This document shows positions 17,842 to 26,131 of a stretch of DNA of 64,000 nt, one piece after another (the first letter of the stretch is position 1; each line of letters starts with the position of its first letter). The position numbers were made by a program, and so were the translations under genes. The notes beneath the pieces were generated by a model, which did no database searches, was not told the origin of the DNA, and worked only from the letters and a program-made list of their open reading frames with translations. The DNA is from Bacillota bacterium (GTDB lineage Bacteria > Bacillota > Desulfotomaculia > Desulfotomaculales > Desulfallaceae), in contig JAEXOR010000025.1 of assembly GCA_023439185.1 (NCBI GenBank), forward strand, positions 1 to 64,000, given 5' to 3'.

Positions 17842-18573
17842 GTGAAAAAGCAAATTGTCTCAGGAATAGGCATTATCGCTTGTGTCACGCTGTGTGCCAA
17901 CCTGTGGCAAGTAAGCGTCGAGATGGAGGAATTACCCGCCGAGCCTATAAAAAACGCCGCGTTCGGCGAAATTGAGGCTCGGTCAGAGGAAACGCCGCAT
18001 ATTTTTATCTCTGAAGATGTTCCTGAGCCTGAAACAAAGGTTATCGCGGAGAGTGAACCGGAGGACACTGCGGAGCCCATCGCAGTAAGTGAGCCAAAGG
18101 TAACTGAGGTAACGACAGAAGAAAAAACAGAAAAGGCAGATCCGATGCCGACAGCAGCCCAAAAACCTCAAGCTGCATCGAAATCTGCGTCAGCCTCCAC
18201 CGAACCGAAGTTGGGCGACAGAACTGTCATAGACGGCAAGCCTCATATCTGGATACCGGGATTCGGCTGGATAGTGGATGAGGGCGGCGGCAGCGTCGGA
18301 ACAATGGTCGACGGAAAGGGCGACATTAATAAGATTGTGGGTATAATGGGCGGTGGAACAGTCGCCGAGGACATGTACGAGTCGGGCGTGAAAATCGGGA
18401 TTATGGGCGGTGATGATACTGTGCCAAACAGCGCATCACCACAAACATACACAGAGCCGGAGATTACAGGCGACGAGATATATGTCCTGCTTCAGCCGCC
18501 GGTGACGAAAGACAGCACCCCGCCTGCATTCAAGCCAAACGGAGAACCATACATCCATAAAGATAAGCCGTAG
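17842..18573 (+). CDS. DUF6550-like protein of mobile elements
   Basis: The start GTG at 17842 is preceded by GAAGGGAG at a 9-bp distance. The 243-aa product has one N-terminal transmembrane or signal segment (KKQIVSGIGIIACVTLCANL), then a long Glu/Pro/Thr-rich linker (about residues 40-130). A conserved C-terminal region follows: PHIWIPGFGWIVDEGGG and two EDMYESGVKIGIMGG-like stretches. This layout fits DUF6550, known only from clostridial integrative elements. Function unknown; it is probably displayed at the membrane. A terminator follows. Confidence 0.75.
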   Translation: MKKQIVSGIGIIACVTLCANLWQVSVEMEELPAEPIKNAAFGEIEARSEETPHIFISEDVPEPETKVIAESEPEDTAEPIAVSEPKVTEVTTEEKTEKADPMPTAAQKPQAASKSASASTEPKLGDRTVIDGKPHIWIPGFGWIVDEGGGSVGTMVDGKGDINKIVGIMGGGTVAEDMYESGVKIGIMGGDDTVPNSASPQTYTEPEITGDEIYVLLQPPVTKDSTPPAFKPNGEPYIHKDKP

Positions 18574-18582
18574 ATATTAAAA

Positions 18583-18624
18583 GGGAGCATGCTCATCCTG
18601 ACGGAATGGGTATGCTCCTTTTTC
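18583..18624 (+). terminator. Rho-independent terminator after DUF6550 gene
   Basis: GGAGCAT pairs with ATGCTCC, followed by five T residues. It starts 10 bp after the DUF6550 stop. Confidence 0.75.
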
Positions 18625-18713
18625 TGTTCGGCATCGCAGTGTTTTGAAGCTATCCTCTTCATCTGTGAGTGTTCAGCTTCGGGGAATATAGTACGCTGCG
18701 AGCAGTGTTATGG

Positions 18714-19820
18714 TCACATCTTGTCGTAGAGAGCTTTTAATTCTATGTCAGAGATTTCTCCTCTTTCAGCCTTGTCCTTGTACTCCAGCGCAATGGCGAC
18801 GGCGGCGTTCCATTCGTCAGCAGTCAGCTTGCCTCTGTTCTTTCTGACCTTCAGCCGGTTATATACCTTCCGGTATTCCTTCTGCGCCGGTGTCGCTCCC
18901 GATAGGGCTTGCACTTCTTTTTTATGCGCCCCGACCTTGCGGCAGGTCTTTTCCGTTTCGCCCGGCGCGATGTTGTTGCAGTAGCAGGTGTCGTACCCGC
19001 TGCTCAAAAGGAAAAAGCGTTTGCAGTTGTGGCAGCGGCGCGAGGCGTTTCCGTTCATCAGTCCCCTGAAGAAATCCGTATGAAGAAATGAAGCGATGGA
19101 TGTAAAAACAAGCCTCTCGGCAATGATATATTTTTTCTCGTCATCCGGACTCGGCATGGTGTTGTATTCAATCATGGCTTCGTGTGTTTGCATAAACATA
19201 TATTCCGGAATCGGCGGCAGAAGCGAAGCCAGTACCCTCTGCGCCTCCTTGTCGGAGAAGAATTTATATACGCCGAAAGCGTAATGCTCGGCGTTGCGCT
19301 TTTTCAGGTTCTCAAAGTAGTGGTCCAGCATTTTCGTTATATAAAAGCGAAAGGCGATAATCTCATCGGGAATCCTGCAGATTCCGTTAATAAAGCCGGC
19401 ATAAATCTTATACTCTCTTGTCGTCGGTATAATCAGCCGTTGAAATTCATCGGGGAAATCCTTAAACGCAATGGTCAGCGTGTTGTGCGTGAGCTTGCTG
19501 TCAATATTCAAATGCTCGTACAGCGGAAAGGTTAATACAGCGTCCTGATACTCGTTCAACTTGTCCTGCACAGTGGTGACAAGAGCGAGGTCTTTTTTTA
19601 TGCGCGGGTTAAAGAAATGCTTGGACATAAAATCAAGAGTCTTCGATGCCTTGCGCCGCAGAGAAAGAAGCTTGTCATCGGCGAGGTTCAATATGTCCGT
19701 TGAAATCTGTCCGATGGGCAGGTTCTTATCGTCGAAGATAATACGGTCATTCCAAAAATGCACCGTGAACTCCTGTATCTTATTCTCCTTATCGCTGATG
19801 GGTCTGGTCTCTGCCGCCAT
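18714..19820 (-). CDS. DUF6076 family zinc-finger protein
   Basis: The 368-aa protein resembles DUF6076, typical of clostridial mobile elements. The C-terminal third has a treble-clef-like cluster: RCHNCKRFFLLSSGYDTCYC, then CRKVGAHKK about 20 residues later, which should bind zinc. The rest is helical, with no recognised catalytic motif. It is on the opposite strand to the other element genes and has its own strong promoter. Function unknown; a nucleic-acid-binding role is only inferred from the zinc cluster. Confidence 0.75.
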   Translation of the reverse strand: MAAETRPISDKENKIQEFTVHFWNDRIIFDDKNLPIGQISTDILNLADDKLLSLRRKASKTLDFMSKHFFNPRIKKDLALVTTVQDKLNEYQDAVLTFPLYEHLNIDSKLTHNTLTIAFKDFPDEFQRLIIPTTREYKIYAGFINGICRIPDEIIAFRFYITKMLDHYFENLKKRNAEHYAFGVYKFFSDKEAQRVLASLLPPIPEYMFMQTHEAMIEYNTMPSPDDEKKYIIAERLVFTSIASFLHTDFFRGLMNGNASRRCHNCKRFFLLSSGYDTCYCNNIAPGETEKTCRKVGAHKKEVQALSGATPAQKEYRKVYNRLKVRKNRGKLTADEWNAAVAIALEYKDKAERGEISDIELKALYDKM

Positions 19821-19911
19821 GTTCTTCTCACCCCTTGTATCCGATGGATTTTCACGATGTACCTGACATCGCTCCTAACTATTGTGCTGAATTTTCTTTT
19901 CTGCTATCTTG

Positions 19912-19940
19912 ATTGTATCCGATATGGACACGTTAGTCAA
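19912..19940 (-). promoter_or_regulatory. Sigma-A-type promoter of the DUF6076 gene
   Basis: On the minus strand TTGACT (19940-19935) and TACAAT (19917-19912) are separated by exactly 17 bp. It lies about 90 bp before the DUF6076 start. A GTATCCGAT sequence is repeated near 19837 and 19915 and could be an operator. The rest of the 19821-20153 gap holds nothing else recognisable. Confidence 0.75.
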
Positions 19941-20153
19941 TCGGTAACGCGAGCGAATACACGCTTCTAGAAAATTGAATAGCCGCAGCCGGAGTGGAGA
20001 CTCTCAGGGGAAGTATGCCAAGACCTTGTTAAAAGCAAGCGAGCGTGCCGATGAGATGAAAACGCCGTGTTGGTCACGCAAGACCGCAGGGCAGGAACTT
20101 GTACGGATAGTGCGGCGCAGAAAAAACATTTCAGGACGGAGGTGAAAAAAGAA

Positions 20154-21122
20154 ATGCAGAAAAAGAAAAACAGGCTCATCCGCATGAGCGACATTGCGAC
20201 GGAGCAGGTGCGCTGGCTGTGGTACCCGTTCATCCCCTACGGCAAGGTCACGATTATACAGGGCGACCCAGGCGAAGGCAAGACATCTTTTGTTCTGGCG
20301 ATGATTGCGCTGCTGACTACGGGTAACCTCTTACCAGAGGAAACCTTGGCGGCGGAACCCATCAGCGTCATCTACCAGTCCGCTGAGGATGGTCTTGCGG
20401 ATACCATCAAGCCGAGGCTCGAAGCGTCCGGCGCCGACTGTTCCCGTGTGCTGGTCATCGATGAATCCGACAGAGAGCTTTCTCTCTGCGATGAACGTCT
20501 GGAGCAGGCGGTGCAGGAAACCGGCGCAAGGCTGATTGTGCTTGACCCGCTGCAGGCGTACCTCGGCGACAACGTGGATATGCACCGAGCCAATGAAGTG
20601 CGCCCGATATTCAAACGGCTGTGCGCTATGGCTGACCGGACAGGCTGCGCCATTATACTCATCGGTCATATGAATAAGGCGCAGGGATTAAAGTCTTCGT
20701 ATCGCGGACTCGGCTCAATCGACTTCCGTGCGGCGGCAAGAAGTGTGCTTCTGGTTGGCAGACTGAAAAGCGATCCCGTTGTCCGTGTCGTCGCTCATGA
20801 TAAAAGCAGCCTTGCGCCAAGGGGTAAGTCCATCGCTTTCTCGCTGGATGCCGAAAACGGCTTTCAATGGATTGGCTATTGCGACATCTCTGTGGATGAC
20901 GTTCTCTCCGGCACAGGATCGGTGCAAACCAAAACCTCTCTTATGGAGGACGAGCTCAGGAAGATGCTTGTAAAACCTGTTCCGGCGGAAGAAGTATTTA
21001 AAAGAGCGGCGGCGCTTGGAATATCCGAGCGCACGGTCAACATTGCAAAGAAGAATGTCGGCGTCGACACTGAGAAGGTCGGAAACCGTTGGAACTGGCG
21101 GCTTTCCGATTCAAGGTTGTAA
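20154..21122 (+). CDS. RepA-like AAA ATPase of mobile element
   Basis: The start ATG at 20154 follows GGAGG by 11 bp; a GTG at 20142 is an alternative. The 322-aa protein is a RecA-fold RepA/AAA_25 ATPase: Walker A IIQGDPGEGKTSFVLAMIA (about residues 38-56), Walker B RLIVLDPLQAYL and a following ILIGHMNKAQG sensor-like strand. A winged-helix-like tail follows (EDELRKMLVKPVPAEEVFKR). RepA ATPases of this kind load or act as replicative helicases on plasmids and integrative elements. The repeat array just downstream would be a natural partner. Confidence 0.85.
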   Translation: MQKKKNRLIRMSDIATEQVRWLWYPFIPYGKVTIIQGDPGEGKTSFVLAMIALLTTGNLLPEETLAAEPISVIYQSAEDGLADTIKPRLEASGADCSRVLVIDESDRELSLCDERLEQAVQETGARLIVLDPLQAYLGDNVDMHRANEVRPIFKRLCAMADRTGCAIILIGHMNKAQGLKSSYRGLGSIDFRAAARSVLLVGRLKSDPVVRVVAHDKSSLAPRGKSIAFSLDAENGFQWIGYCDISVDDVLSGTGSVQTKTSLMEDELRKMLVKPVPAEEVFKRAAALGISERTVNIAKKNVGVDTEKVGNRWNWRLSDSRL

Positions 21123-21173
21123 GGGTGCAATGTCTTTATACACTTTGCATCCTTGCATCCTTCCCGAAATGTA

Positions 21174-21385
21174 ACCAAGTTGGCAAACTTTCTGGTATCG
21201 CTGATTATCCTTGGCTAAAAAGTATACCAAGTTGGCTCACTTTGCAGAAGTCGCCGCCGCCATCGGGAAATAGTGATCCGGCGTGGCTCACTTTCGCGGT
21301 CACCGGCGTCATACCAGCGATGAGATGAACCACCGTGGCTCACTTCTCTGGTTAAGGATTGCGGCAGCGAAGAATCCTGACAGCA
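21174..21385 (+). repeat. Four spaced repeats with 51-52 bp period
   Basis: TGGCTCACTT (first copy TGGCAAACTT) begins at 21181, 21233, 21284 and 21336, a spacing of 52, 51 and 52 bp. Each copy is preceded by a CCAAGT/CCGGCG/CCACCG-like hexamer; the sequence between copies is not conserved. The array starts about 60 bp after the RepA-like stop. It is in the position of iterons or of binding sites for an element protein. Confidence 0.6.
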
Positions 21386-21662
21386 GCCAGAAACAGTAAT
21401 CGACAGCAGCATAAAAGCTCCCGAATGTAGGTGAATCACGGGCCGATTTCCATGCAGGTTAAAGCGCGGGGCTGCAGGCCGCCCCCGCACCTCTTACAAC
21501 GCCCCGCAACGCGGGTCGTTTCAAGGACTTTCGCCAAGGGGTCAAAGGTGCACCTGAAAATGAATCAGGCGACGTATGTAACGTCCGTAAGCCGAGGAAA
21601 CGCCGTTGTTCGGCACTATTGCGGAAGTCCAATACGGAATTTAGAAAGAAATGGAGGTTATT
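21386..21662 (+). other. Non-coding interval with small inverted repeats
   Basis: No convincing gene is seen. It contains CCCGC-AAC-GCGGG (21503-21515) and GACGT-ATGTA-ACGTC (21571-21585). It ends with the GGAGG site of the next gene. Position between a helicase-like gene and two RHH genes would suit an origin of transfer or a control region, but no known oriT could be recognised. Confidence 0.4.
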
Positions 21663-22088
21663 ATGAAAGAGAACAATAAAGAAAAAGTACCAATCTGGAT
21701 GTATCCCGACATGGTAAAGCAGGTTGACGCAGCCTATCCGTTGCACGAGATCTCAAGCAGGAGCGAGTTTGTCTGCAAGGCTGTGGAGTTCTATCTCGGC
21801 TTTCTGCAAACGGAATCGAGTCAGGAATACATCAATAAGACCACGCTGGCGTTCCTTGAAAATCAGCTTGGCAAGATCGAAGCACGGGTATGCCGTCAGC
21901 TTTTTCGGATGTGCGTGGAGCAGTCGATGGCGGCTCATCTCTTTGCTTCCCAGCTTAGATTCAAAGGTGATGGGATGGAAGCGCTCAGAAAGAAGTGCGT
22001 GAAGGACGTAAAGAACACCATCGGCAACATCCGCTTCGACGGCATCTATGCCTATCAGCATCCGAACGAATATAGAAACGAGGGCTGA
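21663..22088 (+). CDS. Ribbon-helix-helix-like protein of mobile element
   Basis: The ATG at 21663 is used because GGAGG lies 7 bp before it; an upstream ATG overlaps that site. The 141-aa product starts VPIWMYPDMVKQVDAAYPLH and SSRSEFVCKAVEFYLGFL, the beta strand plus two helices of an RHH DNA-binding domain. A helical C-terminal part follows. The next RHH gene starts one base after the stop, so the pair is co-translated. They may act as accessory (relaxosome-like) or regulatory proteins; this is inferred. Confidence 0.7.
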   Translation: MKENNKEKVPIWMYPDMVKQVDAAYPLHEISSRSEFVCKAVEFYLGFLQTESSQEYINKTTLAFLENQLGKIEARVCRQLFRMCVEQSMAAHLFASQLRFKGDGMEALRKKCVKDVKNTIGNIRFDGIYAYQHPNEYRNEG

Positions 22089-22089
22089 T

Positions 22090-22536
22090 ATGAGCAAAGA
22101 GATTGAGAAAATCACAGTGTCGCTGCCGGCGGAAACGCTCCGTTTGGCTGACGAGAACCACAAGCGCTTCGGCTTTGATAACCGCTCTGAGTTCATAAAC
22201 GCAGCCATTCGGGAGTATGTAAGCCGTGACATTCTGAGGCAGTTCGGCGGAGAAATCGCCGAGGTGTATTCAAAAATACAGCATAGCGAAATACGGAATC
22301 TGGAGGAACATCTGTCAAAGCTGTCATATAAAATCGCAGTTGAAATGGCGCAGGTGAATCTGTTTCTGGCGTCGGCGATGGAGGTTCCCTACCTCGATAT
22401 GCAGAAGCTCCGGGGCAAAGCCGTGCATCTGGTCAACAGCAGCAGAGGCTATGTTCCTTTAAGTGAAGCCGTTAAGCACAACATGGAAATTCGTTATTTA
22501 GAGCAGACCGTTGATGACGATGATGAAGATTATTAA
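22090..22536 (+). CDS. CopG/RHH-domain protein of mobile element
   Basis: The ATG at 22090 is chosen because the upstream reading overlaps the previous gene and lacks a site. The 148-aa protein has a canonical RHH N-terminus: KITVSLPAETLRLADENHKR and FDNRSEFINAAIREYV. A helical region follows, and an Asp/Glu-rich tail (DDDDED). It resembles the preceding protein in length and layout and probably forms a complex with it or binds neighbouring DNA sites. Confidence 0.78.
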   Translation: MSKEIEKITVSLPAETLRLADENHKRFGFDNRSEFINAAIREYVSRDILRQFGGEIAEVYSKIQHSEIRNLEEHLSKLSYKIAVEMAQVNLFLASAMEVPYLDMQKLRGKAVHLVNSSRGYVPLSEAVKHNMEIRYLEQTVDDDDEDY

Positions 22537-22566
22537 AGCAACAGCCACGGAAGGAGGCATTAATTT

Positions 22567-22977
22567 ATGAAACCACAACAGGAATGCTTCACAGCATATG
22601 TCTTTTCAGATTATATCTATCTGCTCCCCGAAGGACATCCGAGCAGGCGAAAAATCGAGGTAATGTTTAAAAAGAACGGCATTCGGAAGCATCGCATATG
22701 GCGCAGGAAAACTAAAAAGGAGTCCCGTCATTACATCGAAACCGATATTTGGGGCAGCTATGAAACGGCGGGAATCAAGGACAAAACGCTAAACGGCAAA
22801 CCGGTTCCGCTGTTCGAGGACACGGAGTTAAAGGAGAATACCGACAGCTTCTGCCTTGAACGGCACATGGACATAGCCGGGAAAAAGTTTCGGGTAAGCT
22901 CGGTTTTCCCGAAAACGGCAGCAAAAACACCCACAGACAAATTCCTCACCCTTATCGACAAGGAGCTTGAAATATGA
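22567..22977 (+). CDS. Hypothetical element protein with TnpW-like C-terminus
   Basis: The 136-aa product follows a GGAAGGAGG site. Residues 1-85 are not recognised. The C-terminal 40 residues (ERHMDIAGKKFRVSSVFPKT ... TDKFLTLIDKEL) resemble transposon-encoded TnpW proteins, which share a short strand, a (S/K)ET-like turn and a helix ending (D)KI.RLI. TnpW genes sit just before serine recombinase genes, as here. Function unknown. Confidence 0.6.
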   Translation: MKPQQECFTAYVFSDYIYLLPEGHPSRRKIEVMFKKNGIRKHRIWRRKTKKESRHYIETDIWGSYETAGIKDKTLNGKPVPLFEDTELKENTDSFCLERHMDIAGKKFRVSSVFPKTAAKTPTDKFLTLIDKELEI

Positions 22978-23099
22978 GCGATTTTCTTACGAAATTTAGT
23001 AGACTTCCGGCAAACTCTTCGGTATGCTTGGGATTGCGGAGAAATCCGCAGTCCCAGCATTCCGTATCGGTTTGCCAAACGAAAAGGAGGTTATTATGA
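22974..23099 (+). CDS. Possible 41-aa ORF bridging TnpW-like and recombinase genes
   Basis: An ATG at 22974 overlaps the previous stop (ATGA), and its TGA overlaps the recombinase ATG. The product (MSDFLTKFSRLPANSSVCLG ...) is basic and Ser-rich. Exact overlap at both ends would allow coupled translation into the recombinase. However, the interval also holds a strong hairpin and the recombinase ribosome-binding site, so it may be non-coding. Confidence 0.3.
   Translation: MSDFLTKFSRLPANSSVCLGLRRNPQSQHSVSVCQTKRRLL
23030..23055 (+). promoter_or_regulatory. Hairpin upstream of recombinase gene
   Basis: GGGATTGCGGA pairs with TCCGCAGTCCC around a GAAA tetraloop (one G-T pair). It ends 28 bp before the GGAGG site of the recombinase. 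A GNRA loop and stable stem suggest an RNA element controlling expression, or a weak attenuator; no T tract follows. Confidence 0.5.
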
Positions 23100-24760
23100 C
23101 ACAGGCAAACCAAAAGTACACAATACTCTACGGCAGACTGAGCCAAGAGGACGAGCGCGACGGCGAGTCCAACAGCATTCAGAATCAAAGACTGATGCTG
23201 GAGAAATACGCCGCCGACAACGGCTTTGAGAATATTCTCTTCCTTTCTGACGATGGTTACAGCGGCACAAACTTCAACCGACCGTCATGGAAAGAGCTGA
23301 TGAGGCTGGTGGAAAGCGATCAGGTGGCAACGATTATCGTCAAGGATATGTCCCGCCTCGGCAGGGATTACCTGCTGGTTGGGCAGTACACCGAGATGAT
23401 ATTTCCAAGCTACGGAGTACGCTTCATCGCCGTCAATAACAACGTGGACAGCTTATACGGCGACAACGATTTCACCCCGTTTGTAAACCTGTTCAATGAT
23501 TTCTATGCCAAAGATACCAGCCGGAAAATCCGTGCCGTTGTTAAATCTAAGGCGGAACGGGGCGAGCGAGTTGCCACAAGGGCGCCCTATGGCTACAAGA
23601 AGGATGAGGCTAACCCCAAGAGCAAAATCGTCCCCGATGAGGATGTGGCGCCGATTGTACAAAGGATATTCAACCTCTGTGTTGAGGGAAAAGGCCCGAC
23701 TCAGATTGCCAAGCTGCTCAATAAAGAGCAGGTCTTCTCGCCCGGTTACTATTATTACATCAAGACCGGCAAAATCCTGACCAACGTGGATATTACAAGA
23801 CCGTATGCGTGGAGCAGCGCAAGTATCGTCGATATTTTGGAAAATGAGGTTTATCTCGGACATACCATCAATCTGCAATACACAACGCTGTCCTACAAAA
23901 ACAAGAAACGGATCGAGCGTCCCGAGTCAGAGCATCTGAGGTTTGAGAATACCCATGAACCGCTGATAACGAAGGAAATATGGGACATCGTGCAGGACAT
24001 CCGTGAACACAAAAGGCGCAGGACAAACATGGAGGAACAGGATATGTTCTCTGGCTTGGTACGCTGCCTCGATTGCGGAGAGAAGATGACCCTGCATCGG
24101 GCGCACACCATTGCCGCCGTGAAAAACAACTTCATGTGCTCCACATACCGCAAACGCGGCAAAGAGAAATGCAGTTCTCACTACCTTCGGGAAGTCCATT
24201 TAGCGGCAATCGTACTGGATGACCTGCTCAGGGTGACTCACTTCGCACGGCAGCAGGAGGCACTATTCATCCAGTACATCAACCGGAAAAACAACGCCGA
24301 AACCCGACGTGAGATTGAGCGGCTGCAGAGGGAACAGGAATTAATGCGCCGGAGGGACACCGAACTGAGCAAATTGTTCAAGCGATTATATGAAGACAAT
24401 GTGCTTGGCAAGGTAACCAACGAGCAGTTTCGAATGCTCTCAGAGGATTACAATACAGAACAAAAAAGCCTTAAGGAGAGAATCCCTAAGACTGCGGAGC
24501 GCATCGAAGAACTGCAAGCTTCCATCTTAAATGTCACCCGATTTATTGATAAGGCAAGGCGGTACACTGAGATAACTGAACTCAGCGCTGAACTGCTGAA
24601 CGTTTTTATCGAGAAGATTGAGGTAGGCGAAAGAGCCGAAAGATACTCAAGAACGGCGGAACAAGAAATCATAATTCACTATCGTGATATCGGCGTCGTC
24701 GGTGCATTCGCTGAAGAAGCCGAGAAAGTGGCCGAAATACGGCAAAGGCAGACAGCTTAA
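23096..24760 (+). CDS. Large serine recombinase (TnpX-like)
   Basis: The ATG at 23096 follows AAAAGGAGG by 5 bp; the in-frame ATG at 23024 has no such site. The 554-aa protein has the resolvase catalytic domain (ILYGRLSQEDERDGESNSIQ with the nucleophile Ser, then VKDMSRLGRDYLLVGQYTE). A recombinase domain follows (APYGYKKDE ... IFNLCVEGKGPTQIAKLLN), then a zinc beta-ribbon (VRCLDCGEKMTLHRAH ... NNFMCSTYRKRGKEKC) and a coiled-coil C-terminus. Enzymes of this group excise and integrate elements at GA-type dinucleotide sites. The gene ends about 55 bp from the junction with the kinase gene, as expected for the integrase of this element. Confidence 0.93.
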   Translation: MTQANQKYTILYGRLSQEDERDGESNSIQNQRLMLEKYAADNGFENILFLSDDGYSGTNFNRPSWKELMRLVESDQVATIIVKDMSRLGRDYLLVGQYTEMIFPSYGVRFIAVNNNVDSLYGDNDFTPFVNLFNDFYAKDTSRKIRAVVKSKAERGERVATRAPYGYKKDEANPKSKIVPDEDVAPIVQRIFNLCVEGKGPTQIAKLLNKEQVFSPGYYYYIKTGKILTNVDITRPYAWSSASIVDILENEVYLGHTINLQYTTLSYKNKKRIERPESEHLRFENTHEPLITKEIWDIVQDIREHKRRRTNMEEQDMFSGLVRCLDCGEKMTLHRAHTIAAVKNNFMCSTYRKRGKEKCSSHYLREVHLAAIVLDDLLRVTHFARQQEALFIQYINRKNNAETRREIERLQREQELMRRRDTELSKLFKRLYEDNVLGKVTNEQFRMLSEDYNTEQKSLKERIPKTAERIEELQASILNVTRFIDKARRYTEITELSAELLNVFIEKIEVGERAERYSRTAEQEIIIHYRDIGVVGAFAEEAEKVAEIRQRQTA

Positions 24761-26131
24761 TCTGCTGTCTGCCTCCACCAATACCCACGGTTCATAAATT
24801 GTCCCTATGGATTCGATGCCATACTTACCGCCGTTACCTTTGTAATAACGATCAAAGATATACGGCAGATCTTCCTCCGCTATGCCTTCACCGTCATCAC
24901 CAACCGCAACGGTAATCCCGCCGCCTGCCTGGTGACAGGTCAGTATAATCGTTGTTTGGGCATACCTGATCGCGTTTGAAATGAGGTTGGAAAAGGCCCG
25001 GAACATATGCTTTTCATCGCAAAGCATATTTACCGGCTGTTCAGCAAACTTAAATTCGAACCGGATATTCCGCCCGGCGGCCAGGCTTTTAAGACGTTCC
25101 GCACAGTTGGAAAGCACCTCGCGCAAATCATATTCCTCAAGCTTACCGTCCGCCGTAATATTGTCAATTCGAGAGAGGTAAAGCAAGTCCTCCACCATTT
25201 CTTTCAACCGGTCGGTTTCGCTGATAATCACCCGGCTTGATTTTTCGGGATCCAATATCTTATGCTCAATGCCTTCGGCATTGCACTTGATGGCTTGCAG
25301 CGGAGTTCTTAACTCGTGCGAAACATTTTGAAAGAATTGTTTTTGCTCTTTGTCGTAGGCTTCAAGCTGGGTCGCCGCCTTGTTCATGCTTTCAGCCAGC
25401 CCGGCCAGCTCAATATCTTGATAATTGAAGGAGTTCCTTGTGAAATCCCCTTTCCCGATGCGCATAGCAAACCGGGTAAGCTCTCTGATTGGTTTGGCGA
25501 TTAAACCCGACAAAAGGACGGCAATGGCAACGGCCAGCATCCCCGCCACACCCATAACCGCCAGCAGTACAATATTAATACGGGCGGCAAAGGACATGAT
25601 GGCCGTCATGTCTATATAATACACCAGGTAGGCATCTCCGCCGGAGCCGGTCGGCGGCATCCGCACCGATACAAAATAGTACTCCCGGCCTGAGGACTCA
25701 ATTTGCGTTATTTCGCTGCTTTGCAGGTCTACCCGGTTATTCTTGAGTTGGACTGCCAATGCTTGTATTTGTTCAATATTGCGGAACCATACCATGCTGG
25801 AATTGGGGAAAATAAGTTCATAATTGTCTGATATTACCATCGTCTCGGCTTTGTCCACCGAAAGCCCTGGCAACCTGTGCATGCCGGGCACAGCCCCGGC
25901 TCCCGGTCCCGGCGGAGGCTGCCCACCCGTCGGTTCTCCGGGCGGAATGACGCCATCATAAACCAGTTGCCTGGCATTTTTGAGTTGTTCGTTTACACTG
26001 TTTTTGATGTATTCGGCAACCAGCAGGTTAAAAGTACCCAGCACCATTAAAAAAACAGCGGCGATAAGCGCCAGCACCAGAACCAGGATCCTGGTGCGAA
26101 TACTAATCTTACGGCCGCTAATATTACTCAC
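24647..26131 (-). pseudogene. Sensor histidine kinase truncated by element insertion
   Basis: The GTG at 26131 follows AAGGAG inside the end of the response regulator gene. The protein has TM1 (TRILVLVLALIAAVFLMVLG), a periplasmic sensor with a Pro/Gly-rich loop, TM2, HAMP, and HisKA with FFQNVSHELRTPLQAIKCNA (phospho-acceptor His). The N box is NLISNAIRYAQ, and the G1 box VGDDGEGIAEEDLPYIFDRY. At GGKYGI, where GLAI... should follow, homology stops at about 24815. The remaining 55 codons run antisense through the element end and the recombinase tail. The G2 box is lost, so kinase activity is very unlikely. Confidence 0.85.
24746..24774. terminator. Perfect hairpin at the recombinase stop
   Basis: AGGCAGACAGC pairs with GCTGTCTGCCT across a 7-bp loop, and the stop codon TAA lies in the loop. 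There is no T run, so it may be a weak terminator or part of the element end that protects against read-through. Confidence 0.55.

Larger units (their letters stand above)
17780..24816 (+). mobile_element. Integrative/mobilizable element with large serine recombinase (left end uncertain)
   Basis: The content is DUF6550, DUF6076, a RepA-like AAA ATPase, spaced repeats, two RHH proteins, a TnpW-like protein and a TnpX-type serine recombinase at the right edge. This gene set recurs in clostridial integrative elements. The right end is well placed: the recombinase stops at 24760, and by about 24816 the sequence is inside a histidine kinase reading frame (minus strand) that is cut in its ATPase domain. 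The left end is not resolved. The matching kinase tail was not found anywhere to the left in this window, so the 17780 boundary is a working estimate; the XRE/YhcG pair and LuxR gene could also be cargo. No conjugation genes are visible. Confidence 0.65.

Noticed and set aside
21174..21385. CRISPR array
   Set aside because: The repeated unit is only 10-16 bp and imperfect, copies are few, and no cas gene is present.
24647..24815. C-terminal 55 residues of the histidine kinase frame
   Set aside because: They run antisense through the recombinase end and element border and match no kinase motif.
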